From contig NZ_JBHUQE010000028.1 in the NCBI RefSeq assembly GCF_042687825.1, positions 1-33,880 of the forward strand: 33,880 bases of DNA, in the 5' to 3' direction. The position numbers and the translations under genes were made by a program. Below, one piece after another: positions 1 to 8,062 of this stretch (position 1 is its first letter; each line of letters starts with the position of its first letter). This DNA comes from Sedimentitalea sp042687825. GTDB taxonomy: Bacteria > Pseudomonadota > Alphaproteobacteria > Rhodobacterales > Rhodobacteraceae. Under the pieces are notes generated by a model, which saw nothing but the letters and a program-made list of their open reading frames with translations, was not told the origin of the DNA and ran no database searches.

Positions 1-414
1 AAATCAATGGGGCCTGACCCTAGGCACCTCTTGCTTTAGGCACAAGTCGCACCCAATTCGTTGCACCCGCAATCGCGTCGGGAGTTAGGATGGCTTCTCT
101 TGGAAGCTTTTTTGAACTCCCCAAACTTGCGGCCGTGAGGTGACTGACTCATGGAGGCTCTCGTGTCGGGGACGATTTGGGATGTGGCCTTAAGCGACCA
201 CCCCGCTACGGCCGGAGTCGCTTTACACCCGCAGTCACGGGTTGTGGTCTGGATGCCCCCGCAGGGGCGCTGACGGATAGGAGCAAAGGCAGGGCGCAGA
301 GAGCCTTGCGTTGGGCGAGAGGAGGCGTTTGGCGGCCAGGCAGATCTGGGCAAAGCCAGGGCAACCTTCGACACTCGACGTACCACCAGGGGTGTCCTGC
401 CGCCCCACCTGCTA
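1..414. other. Stretch with no supportable gene
   Basis: Several overlapping short reading frames exist on both strands, but none resembles a known family and none has a convincing ribosome binding site. A 14-base motif, GA(C/T)TGCGGGTG(T/C)AA on the minus strand, occurs twice (around 64-77 and 225-238). This may be a degenerate repeat, but the evidence is thin. I see no intact gene here; the stretch adjoins the methyltransferase remnant and may be eroded mobile DNA. Confidence 0.5.
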
Positions 415-611
415 TCATAAAATAGCAATTCGTTCGACAGCGATGTCGTGGCAGGTCTTGTCGAGTTCGATGCCGATGAACGGGCGGCCTGTACGCGGGC
501 AAGCTACGTCAGTGGTTGCACTCCTCATAAATGGGCCGAAAACCATTGCCATGGTTCCGTGTAATCCTCAATCAATTGGTCAACCAACTCTGATGACCAT
601 TGAGTAGCTCG
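415..611 (-). pseudogene. C-terminal remnant of a site-specific DNA methyltransferase
   Basis: Read on the minus strand from about 611, one frame gives RATQWSSELVDQLIEDYTEP, which matches the HPTQKP...LI..YT.PG stretch of phage/restriction-type DNA methyltransferases. The match then continues in a second frame as FGPFMRSATTDVAC and GRPFIGIELDKTCHDIAVER, ending at a stop at 415-417. This corresponds to the SAM-binding DPFMGSGTTGVAC motif and the usual C-terminus of the family. The frame changes near 545, and the SAM-motif glycines are replaced (G to R, G to A, G to D), so the fragment cannot be active. Upstream catalytic regions are absent, because pxpA begins directly beyond. I infer a relic of a prophage or restriction-modification locus. 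Confidence 0.75.
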
Positions 612-633
612 CCCGCAAACCGTCCCGCGGATT

Positions 634-1419
634 TCACGATTGTTGCTGAACAACGGCGCCCGTGAATTGAGCGAGCGAGATGCCGGCGGATTGCAATGCA
701 GCGCGGGATTGTTGAGCTATGGACAGCGCTTTGGGCGTGTCGCCATGCAGGCAGATGGTATCGATCCGGGTCGGGATGTGCTTGCCGCTTTCAGCGATGA
801 TCGCGCCGGCCCGGACCATTGCCACCACCCGGCGGCTGGCAATCTCCGGATCGTGGATGACGGCGCCCGGCAGACCGCGATCGACCAGCGTCGCATCGTC
901 ATTATAGGCCCGGTCGGCAAAGATCTCGCAGGCCGCTTTGCAGCCCAGTTCGGTCACCGCCGCCTGCTGGGCGGTACCGGCCAGCACCATGATGATGATG
1001 TCGGGTGCAACCGACAGCGCGGCACTGTAACAGTCGCGCGCCAATCCCCGGTCTTCGGCGGCCATGTTGGCCAATGCGCCATGCAGCTTTAAGTGCCGGA
1101 CCGCGCCGCCGGTGGCCCGTGCCATCGCCTGGGCCGCGCCCAACTGGTAGCGGATCATGTTCCCGAGGCTTTCGGGGGAAACCGTCATGCGCCGCCGGCC
1201 AAATCCCTGCAGATCGGCAAAGCCGGGATGGGCGCCGATACCGACACCGTGCCGGACCGCCGCGCGCATGGTGTCGGCCATAACGTCCCAGTCACCGGCA
1301 TGAAAGCCGCAGGCAATGTTGGCCGAGGTCACGGTCTGCAGCAAGCCGGCATCATCCCCCATGACCCAAGGGCCATAGCTTTCGCCCATATCGGCATTCA
1401 AATCGACGGTTTCGGTCAT
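634..1419 (-). CDS. pxpA: 5-oxoprolinase subunit PxpA (LamB/YcsF family)
   Basis: This cytoplasmic subunit works with PxpB and PxpC in the ATP-dependent opening of 5-oxoproline (pyroglutamate) to glutamate, clearing a damage product of glutamine and glutamate. The 261-residue product opens with the family signature VDLNADMGESYGPW, followed by NIACGFHAGD and GIGAHPGFAD; the full length matches LamB/YcsF proteins. It is the last gene of the pxpB-pxpC-pxpA operon, and its ATG overlaps the pxpC stop by 4 bases, which suggests translational coupling. The older name 'lactam utilisation protein' is superseded. The assignment rests on sequence family plus complete operon context. Confidence 0.93.
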   Translation of the reverse strand: MTETVDLNADMGESYGPWVMGDDAGLLQTVTSANIACGFHAGDWDVMADTMRAAVRHGVGIGAHPGFADLQGFGRRRMTVSPESLGNMIRYQLGAAQAMARATGGAVRHLKLHGALANMAAEDRGLARDCYSAALSVAPDIIIMVLAGTAQQAAVTELGCKAACEIFADRAYNDDATLVDRGLPGAVIHDPEIASRRVVAMVRAGAIIAESGKHIPTRIDTICLHGDTPKALSIAQQSRAALQSAGISLAQFTGAVVQQQS

Positions 1420-2444
1420 TGATTGTCCCTTTCCAGATCGTCCCCGTTGGTGACACCGCTAATAAATTGCTGGGATAACAGGTCAGGGCAGTTTGCCGGA
1501 TCCCGGATCAACGGGCGCAGTCGCCCCAGCAGCCCCTTGTGCCGGGCCCGTTCCCGCCTTTCGGTCTCGATCGCCTGATCCAGACTCAGCATGCGAAAGC
1601 GCAATTCGGTTCCTGGCCGCGCCTGGGCCACACGTGGCAGGTCGGCGGGCAGGACCGACCCGATACGCGGATACCCCCCGGTGGTCTGGCACTCGCAGAG
1701 CAGGACGAATGGCGTGCCATCGCCGGTAATCTGGATATCGCCGGGAATGATGACTTCCGACAGAATGTGCAGGCCGGATTTGTTGTGAAACCCCGGTCCC
1801 TGCGGCAGGAAACGCGCGCCCATGCGGTTGCCGCGCGTATCCCGGCGGAACCTGGTCGCCGCAAAGCGCGCGACCTCGGCCGGGTCAAAGAACTCGGTCT
1901 GCAGACTTGGAACGATCCGGACTTCGCCGCCGACAAAGCGCGGGTCGGCCTGGATCGCCAGGCCCGTGGCGGCGGAACCTCCGTCCGGACCAACCGGCAG
2001 CTGTGTTCCCGGTTGCACCGCAGCGCCGAGGCCTGCGGTCAGATGTGCCCCGCGGGCTCCAAGCCGAAGGGGAGTCGCCAAGCCCCCGCCCAGATGCAGA
2101 TAGCCATAGGTTCCGCTCTCTGCGCCACCTATGGTCAGCCGGCTGCCGGTTGGCAGCAGGTGGCTGGCATTCCAGGCAATGCGATGGCCGTCCACGCTGG
2201 CCTGCATCGGCGCACCGGTCAGCGCGATTCGCATCGCCTGTGTCGCCTCGAATTCTCCGCCCGTACCGGCCATTTCGAGGGCTGCCAGACCTGGGTCCTG
2301 TGCCAGCAGTGCAGCCCCTTCCGCCAGGGCCAGCCGGTCCGCAGCGCCGCCACGCGACAGCCCGAACGCGAGATAGCCGGGCCGGCCCTGATCCTGCACG
2401 GTCAACCCGGGTCCGGTGCGATGGACGATCAACGCGCGCGTCAT
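1416..2444 (-). CDS. pxpC: 5-oxoprolinase subunit PxpC (KipA-type carboxyltransferase fold)
   Basis: The 342-residue product belongs to the biotin-dependent carboxyltransferase (KipA/PxpC) family. Visible hallmarks are GPGLTVQDQGRPGYLAFG at the N-terminus, GLSRGGAADRLAL, the glycine-rich GYLHLGGGLATPLRLG, and near the C-terminus ECQTTGGYPRIGSVLPADLP. With PxpB it forms the part of 5-oxoprolinase thought to phosphorylate and open the lactam; no biotin carrier is encoded nearby, which argues against a urea carboxylase. Both ends overlap neighbours by 4 bases (pxpB upstream, pxpA downstream), so the three genes form one tight operon. Confidence 0.92.
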   Translation of the reverse strand: MTRALIVHRTGPGLTVQDQGRPGYLAFGLSRGGAADRLALAEGAALLAQDPGLAALEMAGTGGEFEATQAMRIALTGAPMQASVDGHRIAWNASHLLPTGSRLTIGGAESGTYGYLHLGGGLATPLRLGARGAHLTAGLGAAVQPGTQLPVGPDGGSAATGLAIQADPRFVGGEVRIVPSLQTEFFDPAEVARFAATRFRRDTRGNRMGARFLPQGPGFHNKSGLHILSEVIIPGDIQITGDGTPFVLLCECQTTGGYPRIGSVLPADLPRVAQARPGTELRFRMLSLDQAIETERRERARHKGLLGRLRPLIRDPANCPDLLSQQFISGVTNGDDLERDNQ

Positions 2445-3211
2445 GGCAACACCTCGGATGTTGCGCCGCCGTCAGGACCGCTGGCACGCATCGCCATCAG
2501 TTTCTCGACGCTTGTCGGCTGGAACAGCACCTCGTCGCCCGGACGCAGGACAAAGGGTGTTGCATCCTCCGGCCGAAACAGACTGAAAGCCGTCTGCCCG
2601 ACATGTCGCCACCCGGTCGGGGCGGACACCGAAAACAACACGATCTGCCGAATTGCAACGGTCAGCGCGCCGGTCGGCACCTGTTCGGTCAGCGAGGTCT
2701 GGCGCGGGATGTCCCATTCGGGCGGCAACTCGCCCAGATAGGGCTGGCCCGGCGCAAAACCGATGGTCTGAACCCGCAGCCGGCTTTGCGATATCGAGGC
2801 GATGGCCTCTTCGGGCGACAGCCCGGCGACGGCCGCGGCCTCTGCAAGCTGCGGCGCCATGTCGGTTCCATAGACCGTCGGAATCCGCCAAGACCTGCGG
2901 CCGGTCGGCAAGTCGGCGGCGAACCAGTCCTGTTGCCCGAGCAACTCTGCGAGCGAGGCGCGCATCGCGGCATGGTCCTGCCACAGCGGGTCAAAACGCA
3001 GATAGGTCGAGACCATCGAGGTCGAGGTCTCTTGTAGCCCGGGCCAGTCGGCCCGCTCGATCACATCGCGCAAGGCCAGTGCGGCCCGGTTTGCCGGTTC
3101 GCTCAGGCGGTCTCCAAAGGTGACCAGCAGCCCGTCGATACCGACGGTTCTGATCTGCGGCCACTGCGACCGGGGGCGGTGATTGGCGCGGTTTGAGGCG
3201 TTGTCGGTCAT
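2441..3211 (-). CDS. pxpB: 5-oxoprolinase subunit PxpB (KipI family)
   Basis: This is the first gene of the pxp operon (256 residues from the chosen start). Family marks include GIDGLLVTFGDRLS near residue 20-30, the segment GFAPGQPYLGELP, and the C-terminal sequence PTGWRHVGQTAFSLFRPED, all typical of the KipI/PxpB allophanate-hydrolase-subunit-1 fold. The frame is open upstream to about 3349, but those extra residues look like noise. The ATG at 3209-3211 (MTDNASN) is preferred because homology begins about 20 residues downstream. It lies 183 bases downstream of katG on the same strand, with a hairpin between, so I take it as a separate transcription unit. Confidence 0.9.
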   Translation of the reverse strand: MTDNASNRANHRPRSQWPQIRTVGIDGLLVTFGDRLSEPANRAALALRDVIERADWPGLQETSTSMVSTYLRFDPLWQDHAAMRASLAELLGQQDWFAADLPTGRRSWRIPTVYGTDMAPQLAEAAAVAGLSPEEAIASISQSRLRVQTIGFAPGQPYLGELPPEWDIPRQTSLTEQVPTGALTVAIRQIVLFSVSAPTGWRHVGQTAFSLFRPEDATPFVLRPGDEVLFQPTSVEKLMAMRASGPDGGATSEVLP

Positions 3212-3360
3212 TTTTGGGTTCCCAAGATTCTGTAGCAGAGTTTTTCTCGGGACGTCACCGCAGCTGGTTGGAAAAATGGCCTGTGCGAAGGAATTTATCC
3301 GCGCCAAGCACGGCCAACAGGGCGACCTGTCAGCGGATTCGGGTTGCAAGGACGGCAGGT

Positions 3361-3384
3361 CCGGGCAGGTCCTGGCCTGCCCGG
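3361..3384 (-). terminator. Hairpin just downstream of katG
   Basis: CCGGGCAGG and CCTGCCCGG form a perfect 9-base-pair stem around a 6-base loop, 10 bases past the katG stop codon. No T-run follows, so it may be a weak or Rho-assisted terminator, or an mRNA 3' end stabiliser. Confidence 0.5.
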
Positions 3385-3394
3385 AAGGTGGTCG

Positions 3395-5578
3395 TTACGA
3401 CGCAGCCAGATCGAACCGGTCGGCGTTCATGACCTTCGTCCAGGCCGCCACAAAGTCACGCACGAACTTTGCCTCATTGTCATCCTGGGCGTAGACTTCG
3501 GAAAGCGCGCGCAGGATCGAGTTCGATCCGAACACAAGGTCCGCACTGGTGGCCGTGTACCTTACTTTGCCGGTCTTACGGTCCCGCAGTTCGTATGTGC
3601 TGCCCTCGGCAACCGGAACCCATTTGTAGGCCATATCGGTGATGGTCTGGAAAAAGTCGGTGGTCAACTGACCTTCGCGGTCGGTAAAGACGCCATGCTT
3701 AGCGCCGCCAAAGTTGGCACCAAGCACCCGCAGACCGCCCACCAGCACCGTCATTTCGGCCCCGGTCAGGCCCAGCAGTTGTGCCCGGTCCAGCATCAGT
3801 TCCTCAGGGCTGACCGAGAATTCCTGCTTTTGCCAATTGCGAAACCCGTCCGCGACGGGTTCGAGAACCGAAAAGGAGTCCGCGTCGGTCTGCGCATCGG
3901 TCGCGTCGCCGCGTCCGGGGGCGAACGGTACGGCAATATCATGGCCGGCCGCCCGGATCGCCTGTTCCAAAGCGACATTGCCCGCCAGAACGATCACATC
4001 GGCCACCGATGCCCCGGTTTCGGCGGCAATCGGTTCAAGGACCCCGAGCACCCTGGCAAGCCGTTCCGGCTCGTTGCCGACCCAGTCCTTTTGCGGGGCC
4101 AGCCGAATGCGCGCGCCGTTGGCACCGCCGCGCTTGTCCGAACCACGATAGGTCCGGGCGCTGTCCCAGGCCGTGGCGATCATCTCGGCGGTGGTCAAAC
4201 CGCTTTCGGTGATTTTCGTTTTTACGGCATCAATATCGTAGTCCGTGTTGCCGGCGGGGACCGGATCCTGCCAGATCAGGTCTTCGGCAGGCACGAACGG
4301 GCCATGAAGGTTGGCCTTTGGTCCCATGTCGCGGTGGGTCAGCTTGAACCAGGCGCGGGCAAAGGTATCGGCAAAATAGTCCGGGTCCTTGTGGAACCGC
4401 TCGCAGATCTCGCGATAGATCGGATCGACCTTCATCGCCATGTCGGCGTCGGTCATGATCGGGTTGTGCTTGATCGACGGGTCGGTCGCGTCGGGCACCA
4501 TGTCTTCCGCGGCGATGTTCACCGGCTCCCATTGCCAGGCGCCGGCGCGAGATTTCGTGACCTCCCAGTCATATTTGAACAGCAGGTCGAGATAGCCGTT
4601 GTCCCACTGGGTCGGGTTGCTTGTCCAGGCCCCTTCCAGGCCCGAGGTATGCGCGGTATTCGCGTTGCCATCAAACGCCGGGTTGTCCCATCCGAACCCC
4701 GCCATCTCGACCCCTGCAGCAGCAGGTTCCCGGCCCACCTGATCGGCGGCCAGGCCGCCATGCGCCTTTCCGACCGTGTGTCCGCCAACGGTCAGTGCCG
4801 CGGTTTCCTCGTCATCCATCGCCATGCGCGCAAAGGTCATGCGGACAAATTTTGCCGTTTCGGCAGGGTCCGGGTTTCCGTCCACCCCCTCGGGGTTCAC
4901 ATAGATCAGACCCATGTGGGACGCCGCGAGCGGGTTGTACATCGAATTGGCATCCGCGATGTCGGTCACGCGCTCTTCGGTCGGCGCCAGAATTTCGCTG
5001 TCACTGCCCCAGTTGATGTCAATCTCGGGACCCCAGATGTCCTCGCGCCCAAACCCAAAGCCAAAGACCTTGAGGCCCATATTGGCATAGGCCACGGTGC
5101 CGGCCAGAACCAGCAGATCGGCCCAGGACAGCGCGTTGCCGTATTTCTTTTTCACGGGCCACAAAAGACGCCGCGCCTTATCGAGACTGGCGTTGTCAGG
5201 CCACGAGTTCAGCGGTTCAAAGCGGATGTTGCCGGTGCCCGCACCACCGCGACCGTCGCCAAGGCGATAGGACCCCGCCGTGTGCCAGGACAGGCGGATA
5301 AACAGCCCGCCATAATGCCCCCAATCCGCCGGCCACCAGTCCTGGCTGTCGGTCAGCAGCTTGTCGACATCGTCCCAAACGCCCTGAAAATCCAGTGATT
5401 TCACGGCCGCGCGGTGGTCATAGTCGGGGTCCATCGGGTTCGAGCGGGCATCATGCTGATGCAGGATGTCGAGATTCAGCACATTGGGCCACCATTTGGT
5501 GGGGTGGGTATTCATGCCGGTGCTGCCGCCATGCATGACCGGGCAGGCGCCCCTGTTCATACCGTCATTTCCGTCCAT
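3395..5578 (-). CDS. katG: Catalase-peroxidase KatG
   Basis: Bifunctional haem catalase and peroxidase that removes hydrogen peroxide. The 727-residue length is normal for the family. The distal-side residues are visible in IRLSWHTAGSYR (Arg95, Trp98, His99). The Trp-Tyr-Met crosslink partners are Trp98, Tyr226 (in YVNPEG) and Met252 (in RMAMDDEET), and the proximal haem ligand is His267 in GGHTVGKAHG. The start at 5576-5578 was chosen over an in-frame start nine codons upstream because AGGGAGA sits 8 bases before it. katG is divergent from oxyR, the classic arrangement for peroxide-induced expression. No signal peptide is seen, so it should be cytoplasmic. Confidence 0.97.
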   Translation of the reverse strand: MDGNDGMNRGACPVMHGGSTGMNTHPTKWWPNVLNLDILHQHDARSNPMDPDYDHRAAVKSLDFQGVWDDVDKLLTDSQDWWPADWGHYGGLFIRLSWHTAGSYRLGDGRGGAGTGNIRFEPLNSWPDNASLDKARRLLWPVKKKYGNALSWADLLVLAGTVAYANMGLKVFGFGFGREDIWGPEIDINWGSDSEILAPTEERVTDIADANSMYNPLAASHMGLIYVNPEGVDGNPDPAETAKFVRMTFARMAMDDEETAALTVGGHTVGKAHGGLAADQVGREPAAAGVEMAGFGWDNPAFDGNANTAHTSGLEGAWTSNPTQWDNGYLDLLFKYDWEVTKSRAGAWQWEPVNIAAEDMVPDATDPSIKHNPIMTDADMAMKVDPIYREICERFHKDPDYFADTFARAWFKLTHRDMGPKANLHGPFVPAEDLIWQDPVPAGNTDYDIDAVKTKITESGLTTAEMIATAWDSARTYRGSDKRGGANGARIRLAPQKDWVGNEPERLARVLGVLEPIAAETGASVADVIVLAGNVALEQAIRAAGHDIAVPFAPGRGDATDAQTDADSFSVLEPVADGFRNWQKQEFSVSPEELMLDRAQLLGLTGAEMTVLVGGLRVLGANFGGAKHGVFTDREGQLTTDFFQTITDMAYKWVPVAEGSTYELRDRKTGKVRYTATSADLVFGSNSILRALSEVYAQDDNEAKFVRDFVAAWTKVMNADRFDLAAS

Positions 5579-5698
5579 TGCATTCTCCCTGATCGAAAGG
5601 GCCACGGCTGTTTCCCGTGGCTATGAAACATTCTGCGTTGCCTGCGTGACTTTAGTGACGTCAGCCATAAAGACCAATTGATTTATCTTACTGCACCG

Positions 5699-5713
5699 AT
5701 AGGCTTGGACTAT
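5699..5713. promoter_or_regulatory. OxyR-type half site at the oxyR start codon
   Basis: The katG-oxyR intergenic region contains ATAG-N7-CTAT (ATAG at 5699-5702, CTAT at 5710-5713), a perfect match to one half of the known OxyR binding pattern ATAG-N7-CTAT-N7-ATAG-N7-CTAT. It overlaps the oxyR ATG (5712). A second half site upstream is poor (only CTTA at 5687-5690, off register). Binding here could repress oxyR itself while activating katG in the other direction; this role is inference. Confidence 0.6.
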
Positions 5714-6647
5714 GATCGGATTAACCCTAAAACACGTGCGTTATTTCGATGCACTGGCGCGAAACGGGCATTTTGGCCGCGCGGCCCAGGCTTGCGGAAT
5801 TTCCCAGCCCGTCCTGTCCGTTCAGATCAGGGAACTCGAGGCGATGCTGGGCGCGCCACTGGTCGAACGTCTGTCGCGGCGGATCAGGCTGACACCGCTG
5901 GGCCAGGACTTTCTGGTCCGTGCCCGCAGGATACTGGTCGAGGTCTCGGAACTGGATGAGCTGGTCCGGTCGGCCGAGGGTCCGCTGGCGGGGCGGTTGC
6001 GCCTTGGCGTCATTCCGACGATCGCGCCCTACCTGCTGCCCGATGTCATCCGGGCATTGTCAGGGCGGATGCCGGCCCTGGATCTGCAGCCAAGAGAAGC
6101 GATCACGCCCAGCCTGATCTCCGATCTTCTGGACTCGCGCCTGGATGCCGCGATCGTTGCGCTGCCGATATCGGAAACAGCCCTGCAGGAATGCGCGCTT
6201 TTCGATGAGAATTTCTTTCTGCTGCGACCGCTGTCAGAAGCCGACAAGCCGGTGCCCAGCCCCAGTGGTCTTCGGAAAATGCGGCTGTTGCTGCTGGCCG
6301 AAGGACATTGTTTTCGCGATCAGGCCCTGAGCTATTGCCAGATGACCAAGTCCGAACCGCGCCAAGTGATGGAAGGCAGTTCGCTGTCGACCCTCGTGCA
6401 GATGGTCGGTGCGGGAATGGGGGTAACGCTGGTGCCGCAAATGGCATTGCAACTGGAAACCCGTTCGGCCCCCGTGTCGGTCGCCCGGTTTTCGCCGCCA
6501 CGTCCCAGCCGGACCGTTGGCATGGTCTGGCGAAAGACCAACCCGCTGGCTGACCGCCTGCAGGACATCAGCACGCTTGTCCGAGAGGTCGGGCTGTCCA
6601 AACAAGATGAAAAAAATCCGAACTGGCTCGGGACGTTGGACGCATAG
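5712..6647 (+). CDS. oxyR: Hydrogen peroxide sensor OxyR (LysR family)
   Basis: LysR-type transcription factor of 311 residues that senses peroxide through a disulfide. The N-terminal winged helix-turn-helix spans roughly residues 1-65 (HFGRAAQACGISQPVLSVQI). The decisive motif is EGHCFRDQALSYC, which places Cys200 and Cys209 at the spacing of the redox pair of E. coli OxyR (Cys199/Cys208). It is transcribed divergently from katG across 133 bases, and an OxyR half site overlaps its start codon, consistent with autorepression. Other LysR subfamilies lack the paired cysteines in this context, so the assignment is secure. Confidence 0.95.
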   Translation: MIGLTLKHVRYFDALARNGHFGRAAQACGISQPVLSVQIRELEAMLGAPLVERLSRRIRLTPLGQDFLVRARRILVEVSELDELVRSAEGPLAGRLRLGVIPTIAPYLLPDVIRALSGRMPALDLQPREAITPSLISDLLDSRLDAAIVALPISETALQECALFDENFFLLRPLSEADKPVPSPSGLRKMRLLLLAEGHCFRDQALSYCQMTKSEPRQVMEGSSLSTLVQMVGAGMGVTLVPQMALQLETRSAPVSVARFSPPRPSRTVGMVWRKTNPLADRLQDISTLVREVGLSKQDEKNPNWLGTLDA

Positions 6648-7029
6648 AAGGATCTGGCGCCCCTTGTTGCATGACCTCTGGTTGCTTGGCCGACCCGGGC
6701 CACGGTCGTCCAGAGAGTGCCGTGCATATCCCAGGAGGGTGGCTGCAATCAGGCCGCTGAAAAGAAACGGCACTGCCGCATTTCGCCGGTGATCTCCGGT
6801 GTCCCCGTCAATGCAGGCGGCGCCGGCATTCTGCCCCTCAAGGCTGCCTGTGCGCCGGCCGGTTCCCGGCGGAGCCGGATGGGGGACCCGTGGTGCAAGA
6901 GCAGACGCGCGATATTCGAAATATGTGAATTTCGGAGCGTGCAGGCGAAATTCGGGGCCGGATCGGCAAGAATTCCAACTGGAACATGCAAGAATTGCAT
7001 GACGATGCGATCCGGATTAGCTTTTCTGG
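6648..7029. other. 382-base gap between oxyR and the second LysR gene
   Basis: No reading frame here resembles a known protein. The last 60 bases hold two adjacent inverted repeats, described separately as a likely LysR operator. The rest of the gap shows nothing I can name. Confidence 0.5.
6973..7001. promoter_or_regulatory. Paired inverted repeats, likely LysR operator (autoregulatory)
   Basis: TTCCA-AC-TGGAA (6973-6984) is followed directly by CATGCAA-GAA-TTGCATG (6985-7001), both perfect. The second contains T-N11-A (T6987, A6999), the LysR box pattern. The 11-mer GAACATGCAAG at 6982-6992 recurs exactly in the palindrome upstream of cuyA (12436-12446). The site lies 29 bases before the LysR start codon, a usual place for autoregulation. 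Confidence 0.65.
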
Positions 7030-7959
7030 ATGCGGTTGGAATGGATCGAAGACATCTTGGCAGTGCTGGACACCGGATCGCTGGCGCGCGCCGCCGAACA
7101 GCGGTTTCTGACGCAATCCGCGTTTACCCGCAGGGTGCGGCATATCGAGGACGCCATCGGGGCGACGCTGTTTGACCGCGCCCGCAAGCCGGTGGTCCTG
7201 CTGCCCAATGTCGCGCGGCTGGAACCCGAGTTGCGGCAGCTGCGGACCCAGTTGCTGAAACTGCGCAACGAGTTGCAGAGCGCGTCGCTGCATGCCCAGG
7301 GCCGGTTCGGTATAGCCTGTCAGCACGCGATCACCGCAACCGTGTCGCCCTCGATCGTGCAGACCCTGACCGAAGAGATCGGCGTGCCCGTCCGGGTCAA
7401 ATCGGCAAACCAGGATGCCTGCCTGATGCAATTGTTGACCGGAACGGTGGATATTGCCTTTGTCTACAGCCTGCCGGGAGAGGACACGCCGGTGCCGCCT
7501 CAGGCCATCGAGGTTGCCCTGATCGGTCAGGATTTGCTGGTACCGGCCTGCGCGCCGGCGCTGCAAGATATCCCCTTGTCGGGACGGCTGCCGATCATCG
7601 GCTATCCTGCGGATGTGTTCCTGGGACAGGTTTACGAACGGCATGTGGTACCACGTCTGCCACCGGACCTGACCCTCGAGACAAAAGTCGAAACCGCGCT
7701 GACCCTGGCAGCCTGCCAGTTTGCGCTGGATGGCATCGGCATTGCCTGGCTGCCGCTATCCCTGTTGGCACAATATCGAACCCATCGCAGGTTGATCGCG
7801 CTGGACCGGCAGCTACCGACCCAGGCGCTGGAAATCCGCATGCTGCGGCTGGCCCAGGCACAGACCGCAGACACCGACGCGATCTGGGCGGCGGTGAAAC
7901 GCCGGGCCGCCGATGTGATTCCGCCGGCACCGGACCTGCCGCAAGACGATGGCCGCTGA
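7030..7959 (+). CDS. LysR-family regulator, probable controller of the cuyA operon
   Basis: The 309-residue product has an N-terminal LysR helix-turn-helix (residues about 5-60, LARAAEQRFLTQSAFTRRVRHIE) and a periplasmic-binding-protein-like effector domain behind it. It is convergent with the cuyA operon, whose last gene ends 103 bases away, so adjacency alone does not prove a link. The link comes from sequence: the same 11-mer within a T-N11-A palindrome lies upstream of both this gene and cuyA. The effector is unknown; a sulfonate intermediate is plausible. No strong ribosome binding site precedes the ATG. The subfamily cannot be named further. Confidence 0.85.
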   Translation: MRLEWIEDILAVLDTGSLARAAEQRFLTQSAFTRRVRHIEDAIGATLFDRARKPVVLLPNVARLEPELRQLRTQLLKLRNELQSASLHAQGRFGIACQHAITATVSPSIVQTLTEEIGVPVRVKSANQDACLMQLLTGTVDIAFVYSLPGEDTPVPPQAIEVALIGQDLLVPACAPALQDIPLSGRLPIIGYPADVFLGQVYERHVVPRLPPDLTLETKVETALTLAACQFALDGIGIAWLPLSLLAQYRTHRRLIALDRQLPTQALEIRMLRLAQAQTADTDAIWAAVKRRAADVIPPAPDLPQDDGR

Positions 7960-7960
7960 C

Positions 7961-7998
7961 AAAAAAGGGCATACCGCGGAAATCCGACGGCACGCCCT
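7961..7998 (-). terminator. Rho-independent terminator of the cuyA operon
   Basis: On the minus strand AGGGC-3-CCG and CGG-3-GCCCT form an interrupted stem followed immediately by six T (7966-7961). It lies 64 bases past the stop of the last operon gene and abuts the stop codon of the converging LysR gene. Confidence 0.75.
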
Positions 7999-8005
7999 CT
8001 CTCCC

Positions 8006-8031
8006 CGACTTCTCTTCCCGACTTCTCTTCC
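8006..8031. repeat. 13-base tandem repeat, two copies
   Basis: CGACTTCTCTTCC occurs twice in direct succession (8006-8018, 8019-8031), followed by a partial third copy (CCCGAC). It lies between two convergent genes, beside the terminator. It is probably replication slippage with no evident function. Confidence 0.8.
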
Positions 8032-8062
8032 CCGACCCGCCGGTCGCGGCGCAGACCCGGCC

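Noticed and set aside
36..428. Minus-strand frame of 130 codons at the left end
   Set aside because: No family resemblance or ribosome binding site; it overlaps the methyltransferase remnant in a different frame.
1539..2741. Open frame of 400 codons opposite pxpC/pxpB
   Set aside because: Shadow of well-supported minus-strand genes; low-complexity Arg/Pro/Gly-rich translation.
634..3211. Urea carboxylase or allophanate hydrolase operon
   Set aside because: No biotin carrier or amidase domain; the full pxpB-pxpC-pxpA set indicates 5-oxoprolinase.
3344..5398. Very long open frame (684 codons) on the plus strand opposite katG
   Set aside because: Antisense to an unmistakable catalase-peroxidase; long mirror frames are expected in GC-rich genes, and the protein resembles nothing.
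6234..6773. Minus-strand frame with a membrane-like N-terminus at the end of oxyR
   Set aside because: Most of it is antisense to oxyR and it has no known likeness.
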